DNA from: BM509 sp036396915
Lineage (GTDB): Bacteria > Desulfobacterota > Desulfuromonadia > Desulfuromonadales > Geopsychrobacteraceae
Assembly: GCA_036396915.1 (NCBI GenBank)
Contig: DASWJX010000081.1
Location: 1 to 8,291, forward strand
Direction: 5' to 3'
DNA: 8,291 nt
This document shows, one piece after another, positions 1 to 5,131 of the stretch. Position numbers and translations under genes: made by a program. Position 1 is the stretch's first letter, and every line of letters starts with the position of its first letter. Below the pieces are notes generated by a model, which was not told the DNA's origin, searched no databases, and worked only from the letters and a program-made list of their open reading frames with translations.

Positions 1-744
1 GCGCAGGTGGTTGAGTATGTTGCGCTCGGTGCGGCCGGTCAGGACTCCGGCGACGCAGACCGCCGAAGCTCCGGTGCCGCAGGCCAGGGTTTCGCCGGCG
101 CCCCGCTCCCAGGTGCGCTGGATGACTTCCGTGGGCGAGAGCACCTGGACGAATTCCACGTTGATCCGGTTCGGAAACCAGGGATGATGCTCGATCAGCG
201 GACCGTAAAGCTCCAGGGGGAACTCGGCAACCTCGTCGACGAAGATGACACAGTGCGGGTTGCCCATGGAGACGCAGGTCGCATCGAAAACCTTGGCCCC
301 GGCTTCGAGCCGCAGGTTCAGGGCCGCCTCGTCGGCCGGGCCGGTCATGGGGATTTCGCTCCGGGTGAGCGTGGGGATCCCCATGTTGACCCGGACCCGG
401 GCGATCTTGCCGTCAGCGCCCGGAAACAGCTGCAGGGTGTGAATCCCCGCTCCGGTCTCGACGTTGATCTCGCGGCGGTCGACCAGCCCGTGGTCGAAGG
501 CATACTTTGCGACGCAGCGGATGCCGTTGCCGCACATCTCCGCTTCGCTGCCGTCGGCGTTGAACATGCGCATCCGCAAGTCGGCCTGCTCCGACGGAAG
601 GATCAGGATCAGGCCGTCGGAGCCGATACCGAAATGGCGGTCGCTGACTCGGCGCGCCAGTGCGGCAGGGTCGTCGGGCTGTTCCTCAAAGCCGTTGAGG
701 TAGACATAGTCGTTGCCGGCGCCGTGCATTTTGGTGAATTTCAT
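1..744 (-). CDS. dapF: Diaminopimelate epimerase DapF, 3'-truncated by window edge
   Basis: This cytoplasmic enzyme interconverts LL- and meso-diaminopimelate in the lysine and peptidoglycan pathway, using two cysteines and no cofactor. The 248 codons present begin MKFTKMHGAGNDY, the usual DapF N-terminus. They contain GIGSDG at about 39-44, the first catalytic Cys in MCGNGIRC (Cys71), and GNPHCV at about 161-166. The second catalytic Cys is in ACGTGAS (Cys222), after the ERGAGET stretch. Family members are about 275 residues, so only some 25-30 C-terminal residues lie beyond base 1. The ATG at 744-742 is preceded by GGGAG (complement of 751-755), which supports this start. The gene is divergent from the 844 gene. 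All key residues are intact and there is no frameshift in the visible part. The family assignment is secure. Confidence 0.97.
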   Translation of the reverse strand, partial: MKFTKMHGAGNDYVYLNGFEEQPDDPAALARRVSDRHFGIGSDGLILILPSEQADLRMRMFNADGSEAEMCGNGIRCVAKYAFDHGLVDRREINVETGAGIHTLQLFPGADGKIARVRVNMGIPTLTRSEIPMTGPADEAALNLRLEAGAKVFDATCVSMGNPHCVIFVDEVAEFPLELYGPLIEHHPWFPNRINVEFVQVLSPTEVIQRTWERGAGETLACGTGASAVCVAGVLTGRTERNILNHLR

Positions 745-763
745 TTTATTCTCCCGCCGCTTG

Positions 764-793
764 TTGTTTACTTTGCCCGTTTGTTACTATAAA
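764..793 (+). promoter_or_regulatory. Candidate sigma70-type promoter for the 844-1670 unit
   Basis: TTGTTT (764-769), an 18-base spacer and TATAAA (788-793) lie about 50 bases before the ATG at 844. An alternative -10 reading, TACTAT at 785-790 with TTGTTG at 761-766, is also possible. The match to consensus is moderate. This is the only AT-rich stretch ahead of the gene pair, so a promoter here is expected, but the exact hexamers are uncertain. Confidence 0.35.
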
Positions 794-815
794 CGTACCG
801 TGAAGTTGCTCACAA
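786..815 (-). promoter_or_regulatory. Candidate sigma70-type promoter for dapF
   Basis: Read on the minus strand, TTGTGA (complement of 810-815) is separated by 18 bases from TATAGT (complement of 786-791). Transcription would start near 779, giving a leader of roughly 35 bases before the dapF ATG at 744. The -10 hexamer matches consensus at five of six positions. The hexamers are seen directly; promoter activity is inference. It overlaps the candidate -10 of the opposite-strand promoter. Confidence 0.5.
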
Positions 816-843
816 CAAGAGAATTTTTTTTCCGGAGATTGAG

Positions 844-1056
844 ATGGCCTACAACCTGAAGACGAAAATCTGGCAGACCGGCGCCCTCGAATGGTGGGGC
901 ATGATCGGCAATGAGGATGTGTATCTGGGCAGCCGGGAATTTCCGCTGCCCCCCGATGAAGGGGACGAGTGGCTGGTGCGTAAAACCGGTCAGCGTTTCA
1001 AGATTATCGACGCCGAAATTCGTCTGATCGGGCAGGAGGAGGTTCCCGAATGGTAG
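844..1056 (+). CDS. Small Trp-rich cytosolic protein of unknown function (70 aa)
   Basis: I do not recognise a family. The protein has 70 residues with five tryptophans (W10, W17, W18, W43 and W70, the last residue). It is acidic in its second half and has no signal peptide, membrane segment or cysteine. The alternation of hydrophobic and charged residues suggests a compact, mostly beta fold, which is inference only. GGAG at 834-837 lies six bases before the ATG, a good ribosome binding site. Its last codons overlap the next gene: the ATG of the MBL hydrolase at 1050 sits inside ATGGTAG, giving a 7-base overlap and probable translational coupling. That arrangement, the ribosome binding site and codon use like the neighbours argue that it is real. 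A role linked to the hydrolase is plausible but unproven. Confidence 0.75.
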   Translation: MAYNLKTKIWQTGALEWWGMIGNEDVYLGSREFPLPPDEGDEWLVRKTGQRFKIIDAEIRLIGQEEVPEW

Positions 1057-1670
1057 CGGCCCTGGAGGTTGTCCAGATTCCGGCGGGGCGGATGGACAAC
1101 TTTTCCTATCTGATCTGCTGTCCGTCCTCCGGGGAGGCGGTCGCCGTTGACCCCTCGCTGGAGCCGGAACGCCTGCTGGACGAGGCGGCGCGGCGGCGGC
1201 TGACGTTGGTCGCCCTGCTCAACACGCACGGCCACCAGGATCATACCGCCGGCAACCGCCGGGTGCTGGACGCGGCGGCTGTCCCCCTGGGCGGGCACGC
1301 CGCGGATCTGCCCGAGGCCGATATTCTGCTGGAGGAAGGATCCGTGCTCAAGGTCGGTCAGGGGCGTATCGACGTTTTGCACACCCCCGGCCATACCCCC
1401 GGTTCGCTGGTCTTTGCGACCGGCGATGCCATCGTCACCGGCGACACCCTGTTCGTCAGCCGCTGCGGGCGCGCCGATCTGGCGGGCAGCGACGTCGAGC
1501 AGCTCTACGCCAGTCTGCAGCGGTTGAAGAGACTGCCGCCGGAAACCCGGGTGTTTCCCGGCCATGACTATGGGCCGCAACCGGTTTCCACCATCGCCTG
1601 GGAGCTGGAACACAACGATTTTCTGCGCTGCCCCGATCTGGAAAGCTTTATCCGGCTGCGGATGGGGTAG
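1050..1670 (+). CDS. Metallo-beta-lactamase-fold hydrolase, glyoxalase II / persulfide dioxygenase-like
   Basis: This is a 206-residue cytosolic single-domain MBL-fold protein. The metal ligands are all visible: THGHQDH at 59-65 (H60, H62, D64, H65), H115 in TPGHTPGS, D132 in TGDTLF and H172 in FPGHDYG. CGRADL at 139-144 is the segment shared by bacterial glyoxalase II-like proteins and ETHE1-type persulfide dioxygenases. The full seven-ligand set fits a dinuclear thioester hydrolase. The short length, about 50 residues less than classical glyoxalase II, means the C-terminal glutathione-binding helical domain is largely missing. Hydroxyacylglutathione hydrolase activity is therefore uncertain, and another thioester or persulfide substrate is possible. 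AGGAGGAGG (1034-1042) precedes the ATG by seven bases. The start overlaps the end of the upstream small gene. A hairpin terminator follows at 1760. Confidence 0.9.
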   Translation: MVAALEVVQIPAGRMDNFSYLICCPSSGEAVAVDPSLEPERLLDEAARRRLTLVALLNTHGHQDHTAGNRRVLDAAAVPLGGHAADLPEADILLEEGSVLKVGQGRIDVLHTPGHTPGSLVFATGDAIVTGDTLFVSRCGRADLAGSDVEQLYASLQRLKRLPPETRVFPGHDYGPQPVSTIAWELEHNDFLRCPDLESFIRLRMG

Positions 1671-1759
1671 CGCGCCGCGGAAAGAGCGCGTCCTGAAGCT
1701 CTCCAGAGGTTTCCGGGAGGAACTCTTGGTTGGTTATTGAATCTTGAAACGTAGAACTA

Positions 1760-1793
1760 CCCCCGATCTCTTGCGGTCGGGGGTCTCTCTTTT
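1760..1793 (+). terminator. Rho-independent terminator after the MBL hydrolase gene
   Basis: CCCCCGA (1760-1766) pairs perfectly with TCGGGGG (1777-1783) around a 10-base loop and is followed by the T-rich tract TCTCTCTTTT (1784-1793). It lies about 90 bases after the hydrolase stop. It is oriented for plus-strand transcripts. On the minus strand the hairpin is followed by few Ts, so it would be at best a weak stop for the convergent hemG transcript, for which I see no other terminator. Confidence 0.8.
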
Positions 1794-1806
1794 ACTGGAA
1801 TGAAGT

Positions 1807-1824
1807 GGATAACCAGGATAACCA
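1807..1824. repeat. Tandem direct repeat, 2 x 9 bp
   Basis: GGATAACCA occurs twice back to back (1807-1815 and 1816-1824), between the terminator and the convergent hemG stop. Two copies of a 9-mer in a short intergenic stretch could be slippage or chance. No protein-binding role can be argued from sequence. Confidence 0.5.
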
Positions 1825-1863
1825 GATTTCTTTTTTCGCGATTTTGTTCTTAGGGGCGCTTGG

Positions 1864-3273
1864 CTATTGGCGGTTTTTCAGCAGCTCGACGATCCGTTCC
1901 GCCACCAGGTTGGAGGAGTTGACGCAATCGTTCAGGCCGACTCCGCCGAAGGCGTTGCCGGTCAGCAACAGGCCGGGATGTCTTTCCATCCGTTGGTCGA
2001 GTTCCCGCAGGCGCCGGGCATGCCCCACGACATACTGCGGGATCGCCTTGCGGTGGCGGAAGATCCTGACGAAGTCGGGTTCCGCAGCGATGCCCATGAT
2101 CTGCTTCAGGTCGTCCATGGTGCGTGCCTTGACTTCGTCTTCGGACAGGTCGATGGCGCCGGGGTTGGTGCCTCCGCCCATCATCGAACGGAGCAGCACG
2201 TGCCCTTCCGGAGCGCGATGGGGGAAGATGCTTGAGTCCCAGAGGGTGCCGAGGGTGTTGCAGCCTTCGGACTTGGCATTGAGGTAGCCGAAGCCGTTGA
2301 GATCGTGAGTGATCTTGTCGCTCTGGTAGCCGAAGCAGACGACGTTCATGGTGGCGTAGGGGATCTGCCGCAGCAGCTCCGCCGCGCCGCTGTCCAGCCC
2401 GTCGAGCATCGCCGCCGCGGCATAGGCCGGAGCGGCGCTGACCACCAGCTCCGCTTCCAGTTGACCGCCGTCTTCGAGCTGCAGCAGATAGCCGTCCGGT
2501 TTCTTTTCGATCCTGGTCACGGTCGCTTCGGTGCGCACTCCCCGGGCAAGGGCTCCGGCCGTGCCGTCGCTCAGTTCCTGAATCCCCTCGCTAAAAGAGG
2601 TCAGGATGCCGCCGGGACCGGCCGCGCTGGCCACCACCTTGCCCTGTTTGACTTCGGCCCGTTTTTTTCCGGCCAGTTTGATCATCGCCCTGATCAGTCC
2701 GCCGTGCTCCTGTTCCAGGCTGTGGATTTTCGGAAAGCAGCTCTTGACGCTCATGGTTTCCGGGTCGCCGGCGAAGATGCCGGAGACCATCGGCGCAATC
2801 AGTTTGTCGAGCGCTTCGGCACCGAGCCGCCGCCGGCCGAAATCGGCCAGGGTTTCGTCGACGCCGTCGCTGCGTTTCGGCACCAGGATTTCCCCGGCCA
2901 GACGCAATTTCCCCGGCCAGGAGATCAGCGGCGATTTGAGAAAGGAGGGTCCGTTTTCCGGCAACCGGTGCAGGGTTTTTCCGGAATAGATGAACCGCTT
3001 GCGGGCGTTGTCGTTGGAGCGCAACAGCTGTCCGTCGATCTGCAGCCGGGCGCACAGTTCCAGGGTCATCGGCTTGTTGTCGAGAAAACCGTTCGGTCCC
3101 CATTCGCAGAGATAGCCCTGGTCGCGGATCGAATGAATCTTGCCGCCGGTGCGGTCCAGCTTTTCCACCACCCGGGTTTCGACCTCCAGCCCGGCTTTTC
3201 CGGCCAGCAGTTCAATGGCGAAAGCCGTGGAAAGCCCCGAGATGCCTGCCCCGATAACCACTATGCGTGTCAT
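1864..3273 (-). CDS. hemG: Protoporphyrinogen oxidase, FAD-dependent HemY/HemG type
   Basis: The enzyme oxidises protoporphyrinogen IX (or coproporphyrinogen III in the coproporphyrin-branch enzymes) with FAD, late in haem synthesis, and is soluble or membrane-associated. The 469 residues match the family length of about 460-480. Visible features are the Rossmann GAGISG at 8-13 with an acidic residue E37 in VVEK, GPNGF at 59-63, SGIFAGDPETMSV at about 164-176, IPQYVVGH at 411-418, and the C-terminal FAD motif GNAFGGVGLNDC at 439-450. An in-frame ATG exists 14 codons upstream (3315). The start at 3273 is preferred because AGGAGAG (complement of 3277-3283) sits directly before it and the protein then begins with the flavin fold, MTRIVVIGAGISG. 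A TATAGT -10-like hexamer lies on the minus strand at 3299-3304, with no convincing -35. The gene converges on the hydrolase gene. Confidence 0.93.
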   Translation of the reverse strand: MTRIVVIGAGISGLSTAFAIELLAGKAGLEVETRVVEKLDRTGGKIHSIRDQGYLCEWGPNGFLDNKPMTLELCARLQIDGQLLRSNDNARKRFIYSGKTLHRLPENGPSFLKSPLISWPGKLRLAGEILVPKRSDGVDETLADFGRRRLGAEALDKLIAPMVSGIFAGDPETMSVKSCFPKIHSLEQEHGGLIRAMIKLAGKKRAEVKQGKVVASAAGPGGILTSFSEGIQELSDGTAGALARGVRTEATVTRIEKKPDGYLLQLEDGGQLEAELVVSAAPAYAAAAMLDGLDSGAAELLRQIPYATMNVVCFGYQSDKITHDLNGFGYLNAKSEGCNTLGTLWDSSIFPHRAPEGHVLLRSMMGGGTNPGAIDLSEDEVKARTMDDLKQIMGIAAEPDFVRIFRHRKAIPQYVVGHARRLRELDQRMERHPGLLLTGNAFGGVGLNDCVNSSNLVAERIVELLKNRQ

Positions 3274-3460
3274 GTGCTCTCCTAAACATATCGGAATCAC
3301 TATATTTTTAGCCAATTTCCAATACTAGCGGCAATGCCGCCGCCGGTCAAGGCCGCGATGCTCCGGCCGGCAGCGATTTTCAGTCGTCGGCAGGACAACG
3401 ATTTTTTGTTTGAATCTTATCTGCTCAGGCGCCCCCCGTGCGCAGCAAAAAGCTATATGC

Positions 3461-3490
3461 TTGTCAAAAAGCGGCCTACCGAAAGATAAA
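3461..3490 (+). promoter_or_regulatory. Possible upstream promoter for the cbpA-like gene
   Basis: TTGTCA (3461-3466), an 18-base spacer and GATAAA (3485-3490) form a moderate sigma70-like pair. It lies just upstream of the stronger promoter at 3499-3527. If both are used, the gene has tandem starts. Confidence 0.3.
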
Positions 3491-3498
3491 GTGAACTA

Positions 3499-3527
3499 TT
3501 GACGGGCGCGGTCACCGTTTCTATAGT
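3499..3527 (+). promoter_or_regulatory. Strong sigma70-type promoter for the cbpA-like gene
   Basis: TTGACG (3499-3504), a 17-base spacer and TATAGT (3522-3527) each match consensus at five of six positions with ideal spacing. The predicted start near 3534 gives a leader of about 30 bases carrying AAGGAG (3546-3551). No heat-shock sigma32-type element is evident, so housekeeping control is more likely. The rest of the 3274-3498 gap holds GC-rich short inverted repeats but no gene that I can support. Confidence 0.72.
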
Positions 3528-3563
3528 GTCGCTTCGACATCAACCAAGGAGCTCTGGAAAGAC

Positions 3564-4442
3564 ATGGCGGACGATTATTACGCAACGCTGGGCGTCGACC
3601 GCAAGGCGGACGACAAAGCCATGAAAAAAGCCTACCGCAAGCTGGCCCAGCAGTATCATCCGGATCGCAACCCCGGCGACAAGCAGGCCGAGGAGCGTTT
3701 CAAGAAGATCGCCGAAGCCTATGCCGTGCTGTCCGATCCGGAAAAACGCAGGCAGTACGACCAGTTCGGCGACAGCGGCTTTCATCAGCGCTTCAGCCAG
3801 GAGGATATCTTCCGCAACGCCGATTTCAGCGATCTGTTCGGCAGTTTCGGCGGCGAGGATCTGTTCAGTCAGCTGTTCGGCGGCCGTGTCGGACGCGCCG
3901 ATTTCGGCCGACAGCGGCCGCTCAAGGGGCAGGATTATTCGATGCAGATCCATATCCCCTTGCGCCTGGCGGTCACCGGTGGTGAACGGCGTATCGAATA
4001 CCAGCATGAGGGGCGTTCCGAGCAGCTGAAAGTGCGGATCCCCGCCGGCGTCGCCTCCGGCGCCAAACTGAGGGTCGCCGGCAAGGGCGGGCCGGGTCCG
4101 GCCGGCGGCAAGCCGGGCGACCTGCTGTTGCAGATCGAAGTCGATGCCGATCCCCTGTTTCGGCGGGAGGGGAACGACCTGCTGGTGCATGTTGCCATCT
4201 CCTACAGCGAGATCTGTCTCGGCAGCAGTGTCGAGGTTCCCACCCTCGACCAGCCGAAGCGGGTCAAGGTGCCTGCCGGGATGCAGCCCGGTCAGAAAAT
4301 CAGACTGCGCGGCTTCGGTGTTCCGGCCTCCGGCAGAAGAGCGGCCGGTGATCTCTACGCGGTGATCGATGTCAAGGTTCCCAGGGTGCTGTCCCCCGCG
4401 CAGCAGGAACTGCTGGAGAAGCTGCAGGAGGCCGGCCTCTGA
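3564..4442 (+). CDS. cbpA: DnaJ-class co-chaperone without zinc finger, CbpA-like
   Basis: The J-domain (about 4-68) carries the HPD motif at 32-34 that stimulates DnaK ATPase. It is followed by a Gly/Phe-rich linker (about 69-116), then two beta C-terminal client-binding domains. The first contains RIPAGVASGAKLRVAGKG (158-175) and the second KVPAGMQPGQKIRLRGFG (235-252), the classic repeated DnaJ C-domain motifs. The Cys-rich CxxCxGxG zinc-finger region of full DnaJ is absent and the protein has 292 residues, like type II CbpA proteins (about 300). It probably assists DnaK in folding. Upstream AAGGAG is 12 bases from the ATG, rather far; GGAAAG at 3555-3560 is a closer alternative. No cbpM-like partner gene is adjacent. 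The gene has its own promoter at 3499. Confidence 0.93.
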   Translation: MADDYYATLGVDRKADDKAMKKAYRKLAQQYHPDRNPGDKQAEERFKKIAEAYAVLSDPEKRRQYDQFGDSGFHQRFSQEDIFRNADFSDLFGSFGGEDLFSQLFGGRVGRADFGRQRPLKGQDYSMQIHIPLRLAVTGGERRIEYQHEGRSEQLKVRIPAGVASGAKLRVAGKGGPGPAGGKPGDLLLQIEVDADPLFRREGNDLLVHVAISYSEICLGSSVEVPTLDQPKRVKVPAGMQPGQKIRLRGFGVPASGRRAAGDLYAVIDVKVPRVLSPAQQELLEKLQEAGL

Positions 4443-4447
4443 ACTGT

Positions 4448-4477
4448 GCAAAAGAACAATTTGCCTTTGTTTTTTTG
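4448..4477 (+). terminator. Weak candidate terminator after the cbpA-like gene
   Basis: GCAAA (4448-4452) can pair with TTTGC (4460-4464) around a 7-base loop and is followed by a T-rich run ending near 4477. The stem has only five mostly A-T pairs, so termination may be partial. Read-through into the next gene is possible. Confidence 0.35.
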
Positions 4478-4509
4478 CCCCTTTTTCACCCGCCGGAAAA
4501 GCATTACTC

Positions 4510-4538
4510 TTGCAAAAACAGCCCACTCGGGTTAAAGT
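4510..4538 (+). promoter_or_regulatory. Candidate promoter for the small exported protein ORF A
   Basis: TTGCAA (4510-4515), a 17-base spacer and TAAAGT (4533-4538) match consensus at four of six positions each. The predicted start near 4545 is about 37 bases before the TTG codon at 4582. It fits the position expected for ORF A but is only a moderate match. Confidence 0.4.
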
Positions 4539-4581
4539 CCGTTGTTTCCGGCAGTCGAAAACTATCTGGAGTTTCACCGTT

Positions 4582-5028
4582 TTGTCTGATCGTTCCGCAT
4601 TAACCAACCTCTGCCTGCTGGCCACCCTGGTTTTTCTGGTTCTCTCCAGCGGGGTCCTGCAGTGTGCGTATAACTGCATGGAAGCGGATGCCTCACGGCG
4701 CGCTTTCCTGTCGCACGATCGCCATGCGCCCCGCGTTGCCGACTGCCACCCGACCTTCCCCGAACCGCAACAGGTTGCCAGCTGTCCGAACCGCTCCTGC
4801 CACCAGAACCAGGCGGCCGGCCGCTCTCTGGGCGGCCCGGTCCTGAGCGGCGCTTCCAGTACGCTGGGACCGGTGCTGGGCGGTTCCCGTCTGTCAGTGC
4901 CGGATCTGCGCAGCGGCTGGCCGCTGCAACAGAAAAAACGGCAGCCGCCGCTGCTGGCCTCCCGGCAACCGCCGACGACAACCTCACAGACCCTCAGGGG
5001 GGTCAGAATGACGGTTCTACTGAATTGA
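4582..5028 (+). CDS. Small exported Cys-containing protein of unknown function (ORF A)
   Basis: I do not recognise a named family. With a TTG start at 4582, preceded by CTGGAG (GGAG at 4568-4571, ten bases away), the product is 148 residues. Residues 9-27 form a hydrophobic signal-like stretch (LCLLATLVFLVLSSG). Export is likely; the VLQC sequence is not a good lipobox because Q precedes the Cys. Cysteines after it are C28, C32, C55, C68 and C73, with no CxxCH haem site. The middle is rich in Gly, Ser and Pro, with a GPVLSG/GPVLGG repeat. The tail is LRGVRMTVLLN. Size, layout and tail resemble the protein at 7735-8190. The frame is open further upstream, overlapping the cbpA-like gene, but that part has no ribosome site and looks like a shadow. 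Reality of the gene is probable; function is unknown. Confidence 0.65.
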   Translation: MSDRSALTNLCLLATLVFLVLSSGVLQCAYNCMEADASRRAFLSHDRHAPRVADCHPTFPEPQQVASCPNRSCHQNQAAGRSLGGPVLSGASSTLGPVLGGSRLSVPDLRSGWPLQQKKRQPPLLASRQPPTTTSQTLRGVRMTVLLN

Positions 5029-5045
5029 GATGCGGCGATCGCGTA

Positions 5046-5074
5046 TTGACCTGAGCCGGGTCGCCGGATATGAT
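5046..5074 (+). promoter_or_regulatory. Strong sigma70-type promoter for resB-ccsA
   Basis: TTGACC (5046-5051), a 17-base spacer and TATGAT (5069-5074) match consensus at five of six positions each with ideal spacing. The predicted start near 5081 leaves a leader of about 50 bases to the resB TTG. It begins just after the stop of ORF A, so resB-ccsA can be transcribed independently of it. Confidence 0.75.
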
Positions 5075-5120
5075 CACCGAATCTGTCATCTTTTCACCGG
5101 GATGGCAGGCATTTGATTCT

Positions 5121-5124
5121 GGAG
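5121..5124 (+). promoter_or_regulatory. Ribosome binding site fixing the resB TTG start
   Basis: GGAG lies seven bases before TTG at 5132. An in-frame TGA at 5114-5116 excludes any start further upstream, and no ATG or GTG lies between. TTG is therefore the only conventional start that keeps the N-terminal membrane segment. Confidence 0.8.
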
Positions 5125-5131
5125 AATTATT

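Noticed and set aside
7..792. Plus-strand open frame of 261 codons opposite dapF
   Set aside because: It is antisense to a dapF frame whose catalytic motifs are all intact. The translation is low-complexity and unlike any protein, and no ribosome site is present.
2305..3285. Plus-strand open frame of 326 codons opposite hemG
   Set aside because: High GC opens frames opposite real genes. The hemG frame holds every family motif, while this one shows none.
3328..3380. GC-rich inverted repeats (for example GCGGC-aat-GCCGC at 3328-3340) as a terminator or small RNA
   Set aside because: The stems are short, there is no following T-run, and such repeats are common by chance in GC-rich DNA.
3540..4679. 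Minus-strand open frame of 379 codons opposite the cbpA-like gene
   Set aside because: It is antisense to a clear J-domain protein, runs into the next intergenic region, and has no recognisable domain or ribosome site.
4574..4987. Minus-strand frame of 137 codons opposite ORF A
   Set aside because: Its translation is Arg/Gly/Pro-rich in the manner of a GC-rich shadow. The plus-strand frame has a signal peptide, a ribosome site and a promoter candidate.
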